Assembly (NCBI GenBank): GCA_902795255.1 | Contig: CADBKS010000004.1 | Span: forward strand, 9,205-43,593 | Direction: 5' to 3' | DNA: 34,389 nucleotides | From: an uncultured Chloroflexota bacterium | GTDB taxonomy: Bacteria > Chloroflexota > Anaerolineae > Anaerolineales > Anaerolineaceae | In this document: positions 25,209-33,277 of the stretch, one piece after another | How positions within the stretch are numbered: the first letter of the stretch is position 1 | Layout: each line of letters starts with the position of its first letter | Translations under genes and position numbers: made by a program | Notes under the pieces: generated by a model | Database searches by the model: none | Told to the model about the DNA's origin: nothing | What the model saw: only the letters and a program-made list of their open reading frames with translations

Positions 25209-26324
25209 TCAGTTCAGGATCATGAAATCATGATGGATAACTTCATCACCATAAGTATAACCGAGAATCGTCTCGATCTGGCTGGCTTTTTTGCCGATGA
25301 GTCCGGTCAGGTTCTCGGAGCTGTAATTCGTCACCCCGACACCGACCTCATGTCCACCGGTGTCCATGATGCGGATCGTGTCCCCGCGGGAAAAGGTCCC
25401 GCTGAAGGACCGGATACCGGCAGGCAGCAGACTGCGGCCGCTGAGGATCGCCTTCGCGGCGCCTTCATCCACGATCAGTGCGGCATCCCCCGCGCGGTAG
25501 TCCGTCATAATGAAGCGCTTGCGGCTCTCAAGGACCGAATTGACCGGCTTAAAGAGTGTACCCATTTCCACCCCTTCGGCAGCTTTGATCAGCACATCCG
25601 GTTCCTGTCCGTTCACGATCAGGACAGCAGTCCCCATCCTGCGAGCGATATCCGCCGCATGGACCTTGGTCGCCATCCCGCCCGTTCCGAGCCCGCTGAC
25701 GCTTCCCCCGGCAGCCTCCCGCACAGATTCCGGGATCTCCGGTGTATCAACGACACGGATCAGCTCCGCGTTCGGATCGCGCCCCGGGTCCGCGGTGTAC
25801 AAACCGTCCTGATCCGTGACAAGGATCAGCAGATTCGCGCCGATCAGCCCGGAAACCAGGGCTGAAAGCGTATCATTATCGCCCAGTTTCATTTCATTGA
25901 TCGAAACGGCGTCATTTTCATTGATGATCGGGATCACCTGCTGATCCAGCAGCGAATTCAGCGTGTTCCGCGCGTTCAGGTAATTCGGACGCTGTACGAA
26001 ATCGCTCCGCGTCAGCAGGATCTCCGCCGCATTATGTCCGTACATGCGCAGGATCTTATTATAAACAGCCATCAGGCGGGGCTGGCCGACTGCGAAAAGC
26101 ATCTGTTTCTGCGGAATGTGCTTGGAGAGGTGCGGATAATTCAGGGCTTCCCGCCCGACAGCCACGGCCCCAGATGAGACCAGCGTCACGGATATTCCCC
26201 GGTCACAGAGAGCACAGATCTGCCTCATAAGGTCGATCAGGCCCGGATAATCAACGCTGTTTGTTCTGCCGGTAATAGTTGAAGTCCCGATTTTTACGAC
26301 GATTTTATTGTATGGAAGCGGCAT
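25209..26324 (-). CDS. proB: Glutamate 5-kinase
   Basis: This cytosolic kinase phosphorylates glutamate for proline synthesis and is normally feedback-inhibited by proline. The 371-residue length includes the amino acid kinase domain and a C-terminal PUA domain. Visible motifs: VVKIGTSTITG, TLVSSGAVAVGRE, IINENDAVS, FGDND-like LGDNDTLSALV, DQDGLYTADPG, GTGGMATKVHAA. From about residue 280 the PUA part runs GDAALIVDEGAAKAIL...GDTIRIMDTGGHEVGVGVTNYSS. The ATG has an AAAGGGG ribosome site. It is the first gene of proBA. A TATACC box just after the S1-gene terminator is a weak promoter candidate. Confidence 0.98.
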   Translation of the reverse strand: MPLPYNKIVVKIGTSTITGRTNSVDYPGLIDLMRQICALCDRGISVTLVSSGAVAVGREALNYPHLSKHIPQKQMLFAVGQPRLMAVYNKILRMYGHNAAEILLTRSDFVQRPNYLNARNTLNSLLDQQVIPIINENDAVSINEMKLGDNDTLSALVSGLIGANLLILVTDQDGLYTADPGRDPNAELIRVVDTPEIPESVREAAGGSVSGLGTGGMATKVHAADIARRMGTAVLIVNGQEPDVLIKAAEGVEMGTLFKPVNSVLESRKRFIMTDYRAGDAALIVDEGAAKAILSGRSLLPAGIRSFSGTFSRGDTIRIMDTGGHEVGVGVTNYSSENLTGLIGKKASQIETILGYTYGDEVIHHDFMILN

Positions 26325-26350
26325 GGTATTCCCCTTTCAGGTCAGGGTAT

Positions 26351-26380
26351 AAAAAGGGCGCCCCCCTGAGAAGGGCGCCC
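26351..26380 (-). terminator. Intrinsic terminator after the S1-domain gene
   Basis: On the minus strand, GGGCGCCC pairs with a second GGGCGCCC (26380-26373 with 26363-26356) across a 9-base loop and is followed by T5. It separates the S1-domain gene from proB. Confidence 0.85.
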
Positions 26381-26406
26381 GGATTGGAGTTGGTATATAA
26401 ATATGC

Positions 26407-27366
26407 CTATCCGACCTTGTTGTTCAGCGTGCGGGCGAGGATATCATCCTGTTCCGTGCTGACGGATTTCTTTTTCTTATCGTCAGAACCCTTGCGGCTC
26501 TTGGCTTTTTCCATGGCGAAGCGCCACGCGATTTCCATCGCGGTCGGTTCTTCCTCAGTGGAGTTTTCATCGGTGAAGATGAAGTTGACGTTTTCGTTCA
26601 GTTCTTCGCGTTTCTTCGCGTTGCGCTTCGGCTGGCGTTTTTCGCGCGGTTCGGAGCTGAACTTGCCTTCCTTCAGCTGCTGGGCGCGGGCACTCATCGG
26701 GCGCGGGGCAGTCTGTTTCGCTTCACCGTTTTCGGTCTCTTCAGCATTCGCTTCCGGTTCCGGCTGCAGGGCTTTCATACTGAGTTTGATCTGCTTCTTG
26801 CGTTTGTTGACTTCGAGGACCTGAGCCTGAACTTCATCACCTTCCTTGAGGATATCGGAAGGCTGGCGGACATAGCTGTGAGCCATTTCGCTGATGTGGA
26901 CCAAACCGGGGCGTTCCGCACCGATCTCAACGAAAGCACCGAATTTTTCGAGTTTCGTGACGGTACCTTTGACGACCATGTCTTTCTTGATCTCGCGCCA
27001 TTCCAGAGCGAGCGGTTTTACCATCGTCAGCTGAACGAGTCCATCCTTAACACGCTTCACATACACATCGATTTCATCGCCTTCATTGAGCAGTTCGGCA
27101 GTGTTGTTGCAATTTTCTTTTCCTTCAGGGCGAAGGATCTCGGAAATGTGGAGGACTGCGGGTTTATCTTTTCCAATATCGACCAGAGCGCCGGGAGCGC
27201 CGACTTTTACGACCTTCCCTTTGATCTGCTCCTTCAAGGTCACGCCCAGAGCCTGCGCTTCATCGACTACTGCTTTTTCAGCCTTTTCAGTAGCTTCTTC
27301 AGCTTCGCTCATGACAGCTTCGACCTTATCTTCAATGTTTTCAACGACCTGATTAACTTCTTCCAT
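26407..27366 (-). CDS. S1 RNA-binding domain protein (ribosomal S1-like, two domains)
   Basis: The 319-residue protein has an acidic N-terminal helix (1-40) and two S1 OB-fold domains at about 45-118 (GKVVKVGAPGALVDIG...AVLHISEI) and 128-200 (GTVTKLEKFGAFVEIGAERPGLVHISEMAHSYV...EVNKRKKQIKLSMKAL). A basic, probably disordered tail follows (RAQQLKEGKFSSEPREKRQPKRNAKKREE). S1 proteins bind mRNA and help load it on the 30S subunit. This one is far shorter than six-domain E. coli S1, but two- to four-domain versions are common outside Proteobacteria. It may be the S1 of this organism or an S1-like accessory factor. It has its own promoter and terminator. Confidence 0.85.
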   Translation of the reverse strand: MEEVNQVVENIEDKVEAVMSEAEEATEKAEKAVVDEAQALGVTLKEQIKGKVVKVGAPGALVDIGKDKPAVLHISEILRPEGKENCNNTAELLNEGDEIDVYVKRVKDGLVQLTMVKPLALEWREIKKDMVVKGTVTKLEKFGAFVEIGAERPGLVHISEMAHSYVRQPSDILKEGDEVQAQVLEVNKRKKQIKLSMKALQPEPEANAEETENGEAKQTAPRPMSARAQQLKEGKFSSEPREKRQPKRNAKKREELNENVNFIFTDENSTEEEPTAMEIAWRFAMEKAKSRKGSDDKKKKSVSTEQDDILARTLNNKVG

Positions 27367-27407
27367 TTTTTAACCATTCTCCAATCAAGATTTTTTCACA
27401 ATCCCAA

Positions 27408-27436
27408 ATTATACACGTTTTCGCAAAAAATTACAA
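27408..27436 (-). promoter_or_regulatory. Promoter of the S1-domain gene
   Basis: Minus-strand -35 TTGTAA (27436-27431) and a perfect -10 TATAAT (27413-27408) lie 17 bases apart in AT-rich DNA. Predicted leader is about 35 bases, with a GGAG ribosome site about 12 bases before the ATG. Confidence 0.7.
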
Positions 27437-27538
27437 ATTTCGTCAAAAAGTCATTAAAAATACTGACATTTTTGTGACAAACGCGTATCGGATATCGGGA
27501 TCATTGCCTCTAAAAACGTTTTCAGCCCTGTAAAAAAG

Positions 27539-28804
27539 CTATTGTTCGGATTTTCCGGTCAGAAATTCCACCGCCGCATCCAGCTGCGGATCCGTCCCGT
27601 TCTGATAATCTTCTTCGGTATATTCCGCTTCGATATCCGGAGTGATCCCGACTCCGTGGATCAGCGTCCCGTCCGGCATATACCAGCGGGCGATCGTCAC
27701 GCTGACGGCGCCGCCGTTTGAAAGTTCGGGCTGGATCTGTACGGACCCCTTGCCATAGGAAGTTTTTCCGATAACGGTCGCCCGCCCCGCGCAGCGCAGC
27801 GCACCGGTCACGATCTCGGATGCGGAGGCGGAGCCTTCGTTGATCAGCACGACCATCGGAACGTTCAGTGCGCGTCCGCCGCGGTGATGGGCCGTATACC
27901 GCGTCTCGGTCCCGTCGCCTTCCTTTTCGATCAGGACCAGCGTACCGGCAGGCAGGAACTCGCTGGCCGTATCCACGGCCGTCGTCAGCCATCCGCCGCC
28001 GTTGTTCCGCAGGTCGAAGATGAGTCCGGCGGGATCATTTTTCATCAGTTTGTCCAGCATATCGCGCAGTTCCTTCGTAGTGTTGTCACCAAACTGGGAC
28101 ATGGAGATATAAGCGATGCCGTTCTCAAGCATTTCACCCTCGACAGAGGCTGTTTCGATCTTTCTCCGTTCGATCACCACGTCAAAGGGCTCCTCATCGC
28201 CGCGCAGGATCGTCAGTGTGACCGTTGTGCCCTCCGGCCCGCGGATATCCAGCAGAACAACACTCGGGGAGATCCCGGTCACATCCTTCCCGTTCACCGC
28301 GATCACGAGGTCTCCGGTACGAAGTCCGGCCTCTTCGGCCGGGCTGCCGGGCATCGCGGAACTGACCTTCACATACTCTCCGGTGACATCCACATACGCA
28401 CCGATCCCCTGATACTCCCCGGCGGAAGATTCAACCTCTTCCTGATACTCGGCCGGATCAGCATAGCGTGTATGGGGGTCGTTCAGTGCCCCGATCATCC
28501 CGCGGATCGCGCCTTCCATCAGCGCGTTGTCATCCAGCGGCTGATCGACATAATAATAATGAAGGAGGTCCCAGCTTTCCCAGAAGGGCGCAAAAAGGCT
28601 TTCAAGGTCGGGATCCTCCGCCTCTGAACCGGACCGACTGACAGCGTTCATGAACGCTGCCGTCCCGGTGAAATTTTCGATCTCACTGGCCTGAGCCCGG
28701 ATGATCCCGGCGCTTTCAATGATGATGCCGGAACTGAAGCCCGACACAAAAACGGAAATAACGATCACGACACAGGCAATAATACGGATCACTTTATAAT
28801 TCAT
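27539..28804 (-). CDS. S41-family C-terminal processing protease with PDZ domain
   Basis: The 421-residue protein has an N-terminal membrane anchor or signal segment (5-27), a helical region, a PDZ domain (about 130-210, YVKVSSAMPGSPAEEAGLRTGDLVIAVNGKDV) and the S41 peptidase domain. The catalytic Ser327 lies in EGSASASE and Lys352 in SYGKGSVQ, 25 residues apart as in Ctp/Prc proteases. These trim C-termini of exported or membrane proteins outside the cytoplasm. It starts 7 bases after the HAD nucleotidase stop with an AAAGGATG ribosome site and is the last gene of the response regulator cluster. No clear terminator is seen downstream, where the S1-gene promoter follows after about 100 bases. 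Confidence 0.95.
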   Translation of the reverse strand: MNYKVIRIIACVVIVISVFVSGFSSGIIIESAGIIRAQASEIENFTGTAAFMNAVSRSGSEAEDPDLESLFAPFWESWDLLHYYYVDQPLDDNALMEGAIRGMIGALNDPHTRYADPAEYQEEVESSAGEYQGIGAYVDVTGEYVKVSSAMPGSPAEEAGLRTGDLVIAVNGKDVTGISPSVVLLDIRGPEGTTVTLTILRGDEEPFDVVIERRKIETASVEGEMLENGIAYISMSQFGDNTTKELRDMLDKLMKNDPAGLIFDLRNNGGGWLTTAVDTASEFLPAGTLVLIEKEGDGTETRYTAHHRGGRALNVPMVVLINEGSASASEIVTGALRCAGRATVIGKTSYGKGSVQIQPELSNGGAVSVTIARWYMPDGTLIHGVGITPDIEAEYTEEDYQNGTDPQLDAAVEFLTGKSEQ

Positions 28805-28811
28805 ATCTGGA

Positions 28812-29459
28812 TCATCCTTTCAACTGGAGCTCAGGGATCGTCAGCAGATCACTGACCGCGGGGATCTGAGCATCCGCCAGGTCCGATACCGGATAATCCG
28901 TCCCGACCTGGACAGCAAAGAAGCCCGCTTCATGGCCGGCGGCCACGTTGCGGGGCTGATCATCAAAAAACACACACCTGCGGGCATCCGCTTCCGCGGT
29001 GATCTGCAGTGCGCGCCGGTATGCTTCCGGAAAAGGTTTTGGAGCGGGATAAACATCGACCGCGTCGATAAATCCGTCAAAAAAGCCGGTAATACCCAGC
29101 GCGTCGGTGACCCTTTTCGCGTAAAAGCGGTAGCCGCTGGTGAATACATATTTCCGTCCCGGAAGCTTTTCCAGAACACCGCACAGGACCGGATCAGGCC
29201 GGATAAACGTCTCCACGGGAACATCGTGGCAGTAGCGGAGCGAGGCATAATAATCCGAACCGTATTCGATCGTCAGGCCCGGAAGCGTGCCGCCGTAACG
29301 GGTGAAAAGGTCATGCCGGAAAGCAGGAACGTCCGCTTCGGACATCGGGACCGTTTTCAGTATCCATTCATCGATCCTGCGGTTGACCTGATCCAGCAGA
29401 CCGTTCCCGCTGTCATACAGCGTCCCGTCCAGATCAAAGAAAAAAGCGTCAAAAGGCAT
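28812..29459 (-). CDS. HAD hydrolase, pyrimidine 5'-nucleotidase-like
   Basis: The 215-residue HAD IA protein carries the nucleophile motif FFFDLDGTLYDS (D9 and D11), motif II VFTSG, the Lys of APKPFPEAY, and motif IV VFFDDQPRN. The cap begins GNGLLDQVNRRIDEWI, close to the Sdt1-like pyrimidine 5'-nucleotidase group (TIGR01993), which dephosphorylates UMP/CMP or similar monophosphates. It lies 3 bases after the ECF S-component stop, with GGAG 8 bases before the ATG. The pairing with a transporter component hints at salvage of an imported or released pyrimidine, but the real substrate cannot be told from sequence. Confidence 0.88.
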   Translation of the reverse strand: MPFDAFFFDLDGTLYDSGNGLLDQVNRRIDEWILKTVPMSEADVPAFRHDLFTRYGGTLPGLTIEYGSDYYASLRYCHDVPVETFIRPDPVLCGVLEKLPGRKYVFTSGYRFYAKRVTDALGITGFFDGFIDAVDVYPAPKPFPEAYRRALQITAEADARRCVFFDDQPRNVAAGHEAGFFAVQVGTDYPVSDLADAQIPAVSDLLTIPELQLKG

Positions 29460-29462
29460 GGA

Positions 29463-30005
29463 TCAGCTCCGGTAGAAATTCGCCGCGGAGAGTCTGGTCT
29501 TCGCATAAAGTGCCAGGAACAGTGTCGCGATCAGCATCCCGCCGAGGATCATATTGACCGCTGAAAAAAAACCGGCGTGAAGGGCATCCTGCCAGCTGAC
29601 GTGTCGGATCAGCACAGAAAGTGCCGGATAAAGGGCCAGAACCGAAATTACAGCCGAGAGCATCTGTATGTTATTAAACCGCGTCGCGTCTTTCCGGTCA
29701 AAAAATCCGCTGCGGATATCGATATTCCGGCAGAAAAAACCGACCAGGGCGCAGTATACCGTTGTACAGATAACGGCAGCCCAATCCGGAGCCGGCACAC
29801 CGGTCTGCAGAATGATCTGTCCGAGCAGGCCGGATGCAGCACCGACCAGAGGACCGTATACAACAGCGACAAATAACAGGGTCGGATAAGACAGGTATAC
29901 CCGCAGGATCGCGGTGTCTGCCGTACGTCCTTCATAATAGGCGAGCCCGTAAAAAACGATCGCGGTGAGAAGGGTTACAGCTGTTTTTTTTAAAACTGAA
30001 TTCAT
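29463..30005 (-). CDS. ECF-transporter S component-like membrane protein
   Basis: The 180-residue protein has about five or six membrane helices: TAIVFYGLAYYEG, LLFVAVVYGPLVGAASGLLGQIIL, AAVICTTVYCALVGFF, ISVLALYPALSVLI, and a last helix with ILGGMLIATLFLALY. A short conserved TRFNNIQMLSAV loop is present. The size and the VYGPLVGAASGLLG pattern fit the substrate-binding S component of energy-coupling factor vitamin transporters. No A1, A2 or T genes lie nearby, so it would share an energising module. The ATG at 30005 follows the response regulator stop by 2 bases; a longer in-frame reading overlaps that gene and is unlikely. Substrate unknown. Confidence 0.6.
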   Translation of the reverse strand: MNSVLKKTAVTLLTAIVFYGLAYYEGRTADTAILRVYLSYPTLLFVAVVYGPLVGAASGLLGQIILQTGVPAPDWAAVICTTVYCALVGFFCRNIDIRSGFFDRKDATRFNNIQMLSAVISVLALYPALSVLIRHVSWQDALHAGFFSAVNMILGGMLIATLFLALYAKTRLSAANFYRS

Positions 30006-30007
30006 GA

Positions 30008-30691
30008 TCAGTTGACCTGATTCGGAAGCAGAAGGCGGTACCCCTTGCCTCGGATCGTCTGCAGAAGTTTCGGATGCTTCGGATCCTCCTCGATCGCCTC
30101 GCGCAGCCACCGGATATGTACGTCCAGCGTCCGCATATCATCCACGTTATCGGTCTTCCAGACTTCCCGGTAAAGATCCTCGCGCGGGACGATATCCCCC
30201 TGATTTTTGATCAGCATTTCCAGCAGGGCAGAAACCCGCGGCGTCAGAGCGAAGGAATTGCCGTGTGCAAAAACGATCTGGACATCGGGATCGAACTTGA
30301 TCGATCCGGCATCGACGATGCTGCTGCTTTCGCTGTCGGCAAGGATGACATTGATCCGGTTCATCAGTTTGTGCAGCGTAAAGGGATGCGTCAGAACGAT
30401 ATCCGCCTCGGGAGAGAGCTTGCTCTTGTCATAGGTATCATCTACGATCAGGATCACGTGAAGCTTCGGGAACTTCTTCTTCAATGAACTGATGATCTGC
30501 TTTCCGCTGGTATGGAGCGAGGCCGCGTCCAGAACCGCGATATCGGCAGGATGGTCATTCATCTTCGAGACTGCATTCACACCGTTTCTGGCGAGATCGA
30601 CGTCATACCCCTTGCTCTGCAGACTGAAGAAGAAGGAAGGATGTTCCGTTTGTTTTCCCTCAATGAGGATGATTCGTTTTTTTGCAGCCAC
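30008..30691 (-). CDS. OmpR/PhoB-type DNA-binding regulator with degenerate receiver
   Basis: The 227-residue protein has a CheY-like receiver (5-118) and an OmpR-type winged helix (130-222: FALTPRVSALLEMLIKNQGDIVPREDLYREVW...RTLDVHIRWLREAIEE...IRGKGYRL). The phospho-acceptor Asp55 is present (AVLDAA). The acidic pair is reduced to E11-G12 (LIEGK) and the normally invariant Lys is His102 (THPFTL), so classical Mg2+-dependent phosphorylation is doubtful. It starts with GTG, with CGGAG 9 bases upstream. It is the first of four tightly spaced minus-strand genes (ECF S component, HAD nucleotidase, S41 protease). No partner kinase is adjacent. Confidence 0.9.
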   Translation of the reverse strand: MAAKKRIILIEGKQTEHPSFFFSLQSKGYDVDLARNGVNAVSKMNDHPADIAVLDAASLHTSGKQIISSLKKKFPKLHVILIVDDTYDKSKLSPEADIVLTHPFTLHKLMNRINVILADSESSSIVDAGSIKFDPDVQIVFAHGNSFALTPRVSALLEMLIKNQGDIVPREDLYREVWKTDNVDDMRTLDVHIRWLREAIEEDPKHPKLLQTIRGKGYRLLLPNQVN

Positions 30692-30964
30692 AACTATTTA
30701 CTCCGTAACTTCACTTTATTTTAAATTTTATTAAGAAACCGGGCCTGAAAAAAACATTTCCGGCTGTAACTAATAGTTGCAAAAAACATGCCACAATTAT
30801 CTGTCTTAAAGAATTTTAATTATAAACAGGAAAAATATTGAGAAAATATGACCCTGAATCAGGGAACAAACCTGCCAAGTTTAAAGAATTTTTTGAAAAT
30901 CCGGCCGTTTATGCGTCTTCTGCGGCCTGAAGCGGCCCTGCATTAACGATTTTTCGCAAAAAGT
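30692..30964. promoter_or_regulatory. AT-rich upstream region of the response regulator cluster
   Basis: No gene is seen in these 273 bases. A TATAAT box on the minus strand (30824-30819), about 128 bases before the GTG, is the best promoter candidate, with no good -35 box. Nearer the gene are long A/T tracts and repeated TTAA/ATTTTA sequence that could hold regulator sites. At the other end, the M19/membrane-protein unit ends without a clear U-run; only a weak GGCC-GGCC hairpin is seen near 30935. Confidence 0.35.
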
Positions 30965-31492
30965 TCACGAATTCATATCGATCTTTTTAACGTTATCCTC
31001 CGGTTTGATGCGCAGGCTGCTGTGCGGGGGCATGAACATCATCACAAGACCGACCCCCATGACCATCTCCCCGATCTCGACCCCCATCGCCTGAAGCCGG
31101 CCGAAAAACACCAGTCCGGTCATCGGATGCGAGCCGAAACCGAAAACGTCGGCCATTCCGGAAAAAACAGCGATCAGCCATCCGGTCGCAAGCAGCCGGA
31201 TCCCGAAATCCGCGGTGATCGTGGTGTAGCCTTTCGGCCAGAAACTCATCAGACAAAAATAACCGCTGAGACCGATCACGCCCAGGCCGACCAGAAAAGT
31301 CGCCGTCTGGATGAAGCCGATCACCGGGCTCCGGTCCATGCCGAAGAACTCGGGCTTCGCGCCCAGAACCACCAGAAGAAAGCCGATGAATGTACCCAGC
31401 AGCCCCAGCTCGATCCGTCTGCGCGGATACAAAACGGGGACCTTTTCGTTTTTTTCGTCTTTACGTTCTGTATGGATCTGTTGTTCTTTCAT
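30965..31492 (-). CDS. Four-helix membrane protein of unknown function
   Basis: The 175-residue protein starts with a highly charged ~25-residue cytosolic segment (MKEQQIHTERKDEKNEKVP) and has four hydrophobic helices: about 30-45 (LGLLGTFIGFLLVVLG), 60-85 (FIQTATFLVGLGVIGLSGYFCLM), 97-120 (FGIRLLATGWLIAVFSGMADVFG) and 128-155 (LVFFGRLQAMGVEIGEMVMGVGLVMMF). A short charged tail follows. No known domain is recognised. Its ATG overlaps the stop of the M19 dipeptidase gene (ATGA), so the two are translationally coupled and probably work together or at least are made together. Confidence 0.7.
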   Translation of the reverse strand: MKEQQIHTERKDEKNEKVPVLYPRRRIELGLLGTFIGFLLVVLGAKPEFFGMDRSPVIGFIQTATFLVGLGVIGLSGYFCLMSFWPKGYTTITADFGIRLLATGWLIAVFSGMADVFGFGSHPMTGLVFFGRLQAMGVEIGEMVMGVGLVMMFMPPHSSLRIKPEDNVKKIDMNS

Positions 31493-32583
31493 TGCAAAGC
31501 CCTTTCCAAAATCCGCTGCCAGTTTCCGTGGAAAACGTTCGCGACGTCTTCGGAACGGAAACCACGCTTCTGCAGCACCTCATCCAGCAGCTGCAGATCA
31601 CTGATGTCGTTCATCTCATACGGGATCGAGGGATATCCGAACCCGCCGTCAAAATCGCTGCCGATGGCCGCGTGCCGTGAATCCCCCGCCAGCTGGCAGA
31701 TATGATCGATATGTGCCGCCAGCATATCCAGGGTGACCTGTCTGCGGGAGTCCTTTCCTGAGTATTTCCACTCCGGATCCAGGAAGTAGTTGTACGGGAT
31801 CACTCCCATCACACCGTCATGCTCGATCAGCAGCCGAATCGTTTCATCATTAAAATGGCGCTCGACCGGCATATCTTTGATCAGTGCATTGCAGTTAACG
31901 TGGGATGCGGCCGCGGCCCCGTCATAATAATTGAGCGCGTCCATTGCGCTGCGGTTTTTCATATGAGAAACATCCAGGACCATACCGAGCGCGGACATTT
32001 TCCGCAGCAGCGTCCGGCCGTCAGCTGTCAGCGCGTCTTTCATCGCGGTGCTCCTCGTCCCGGCGCACCAGCGTCCGCCGGCCCAGACCGGCCCGAGAAG
32101 AAATATGCCGCGTTCCCGGTAAGCTTCAAGGTCATCAAAACTGCGCAGTCCTTCCGCACCTTCCAGCAGGGTGATCAGGCCAACCGGATACTCCTGTCCG
32201 GGCCGGTCATTCACACCGGCAATAATTTTCTCATAATCCTTCCGCGAAAGGATCCTGCGGAAAAGCTCCGGATGTTTCTCCTGCAGCCGGTCATAGAAAT
32301 CCAGCTGTGCGCAGACCGCAGCATGATAATCTTCCGGCGTACAGTAAGCAGCCGTGCGGTTTTTCGGAGAAGGCTCCCCGGGTTCCGGTTCAACGAATAC
32401 CGTCCCGAAAATGATCCCGACCCTGCCCTTCTGCAGTTCGGGCCAGCCGATCGTCCCCTGAAAAGTTTCGGGCCCGCTGTAATATTTCCGGTTGTCAGCA
32501 ACAGAACGGGTATAATCGAACCCGCCGTACAGACTTTCGTAGGCCAGATCCTCATGCGCGTCAATGATAAAATGTTCGGTCAT
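31489..32583 (-). CDS. Membrane dipeptidase family (peptidase M19)
   Basis: The 364-residue protein is a zinc-dependent dipeptidase of the renal dipeptidase type. Motifs: FIIDAHEDLAYE (metal-binding HxD-type start), LLEGAEGL, GMVLDVSHMKNRSAMDAL, AASHVNCNAL, and HIDHICQLAGDSRHAAIGSDFDGGFG near the end. No signal peptide is seen, so it is probably cytosolic. I chose the ATG at 32583 because a perfect TATAAT box ends 7 bases upstream. A much longer reading to 32757 runs through the promoter and overlaps the divergent DUF151 upstream region. The gene is probably leaderless. It may cleave D-amino acid or other dipeptides; the exact substrate is not evident. Confidence 0.9.
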   Translation of the reverse strand: MTEHFIIDAHEDLAYESLYGGFDYTRSVADNRKYYSGPETFQGTIGWPELQKGRVGIIFGTVFVEPEPGEPSPKNRTAAYCTPEDYHAAVCAQLDFYDRLQEKHPELFRRILSRKDYEKIIAGVNDRPGQEYPVGLITLLEGAEGLRSFDDLEAYRERGIFLLGPVWAGGRWCAGTRSTAMKDALTADGRTLLRKMSALGMVLDVSHMKNRSAMDALNYYDGAAAASHVNCNALIKDMPVERHFNDETIRLLIEHDGVMGVIPYNYFLDPEWKYSGKDSRRQVTLDMLAAHIDHICQLAGDSRHAAIGSDFDGGFGYPSIPYEMNDISDLQLLDEVLQKRGFRSEDVANVFHGNWQRILERALQ

Positions 32584-32590
32584 AGCGTCC

Positions 32591-32596
32591 ATTATA
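32591..32596 (-). promoter_or_regulatory. -10 box of the M19 dipeptidase gene, implying a leaderless transcript
   Basis: TATAAT on the minus strand is separated by exactly 7 bases (GGACGCT) from the ATG at 32583, the same spacing as at ruvB. No ribosome site and no good -35 box were found. Confidence 0.6.
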
Positions 32597-32759
32597 CTCT
32601 GATTTGAAAAAACGCATTTAAAATTGTACCCAACGGCCGTATCTGTGAGCCGGAACAGCGAAACCATGAAATTCGGGATCCTGTCCAGGAACAGCCGGAT
32701 TATTGATGTAAAATAATATAGTCGGAAAAATCCGGCCAATACGAATTTGGGAGGCATTT

Positions 32760-33272
32760 ATGTCCAAAAATATCGAGGTAACGATCGAAAGCTTGCGCGT
32801 CAGCCTGACCAGCCAGCACAGACTCATTTTACTGAAAGATAAGAACGGACCGCTCTCCCTGCCGCTGTTTATCGGCCAGTTTGAGGCGGAGTCCATCGTC
32901 CTGGCACTCCAGGACATTGAGATCAGCCGACCGCAGCCCCACGATCTGATACTTTCCGTGATCAAATCCTTTAACGCGCAGATCGTATCCGCACAGGTGA
33001 CCGAAATGAAAGCCGCCACTTTCTATGCCGTACTGGTGCTGAAAAACACCTTCGGTGAAGAGATCCGCATTGACTGCAGACCGTCGGACGCGATCGCCGT
33101 GGCGATCCGTGCACATGTGCCGATCTTTGTTGACGGGGAACTGATGGAAAGCTGCGGCATTATGCCTGAAAAAGACGTTCGGGAGAAAAAGGATGCCGCA
33201 GACGATGATGAACCCGCGGATGACGAGGGGCTCAACGCATTCAAAGACTTTCTGGACAACTTCGGGGCCTGA
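32760..33272 (+). CDS. DUF151 (bifunctional nuclease family, BFN) protein
   Basis: The 170-residue protein matches the BFN/DUF151 domain along residues 5-135: VTIESLRVSLTSQHRLILLKDKNGPLSLPLFIGQFEAESIVLALQ..., then AQVTEMKAATFYAVLVLKN, IDCRPSDAIAVAIRAHVPIFVDGELM. Plant and bacterial members have been reported to have nuclease activity, but the biochemical role in most bacteria is unclear. A highly acidic linker (DAADDDEPADDEG) and a short NAFKDFLDNFGA helix end the protein; this tail resembles the one seen in many Chloroflexi/actinobacterial copies. The ATG has GGGAGGC six bases upstream. dnaB starts 5 bases after its stop, so the two are co-transcribed. Confidence 0.9.
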   Translation: MSKNIEVTIESLRVSLTSQHRLILLKDKNGPLSLPLFIGQFEAESIVLALQDIEISRPQPHDLILSVIKSFNAQIVSAQVTEMKAATFYAVLVLKNTFGEEIRIDCRPSDAIAVAIRAHVPIFVDGELMESCGIMPEKDVREKKDAADDDEPADDEGLNAFKDFLDNFGA

Positions 33273-33277
33273 ACCTT

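Noticed and set aside
29463..30110. Longer start for the ECF S-like protein, 35 residues upstream
   Set aside because: The extension overlaps the end of the response regulator and is not hydrophobic; the ATG at 30005 fits the tight gene spacing.
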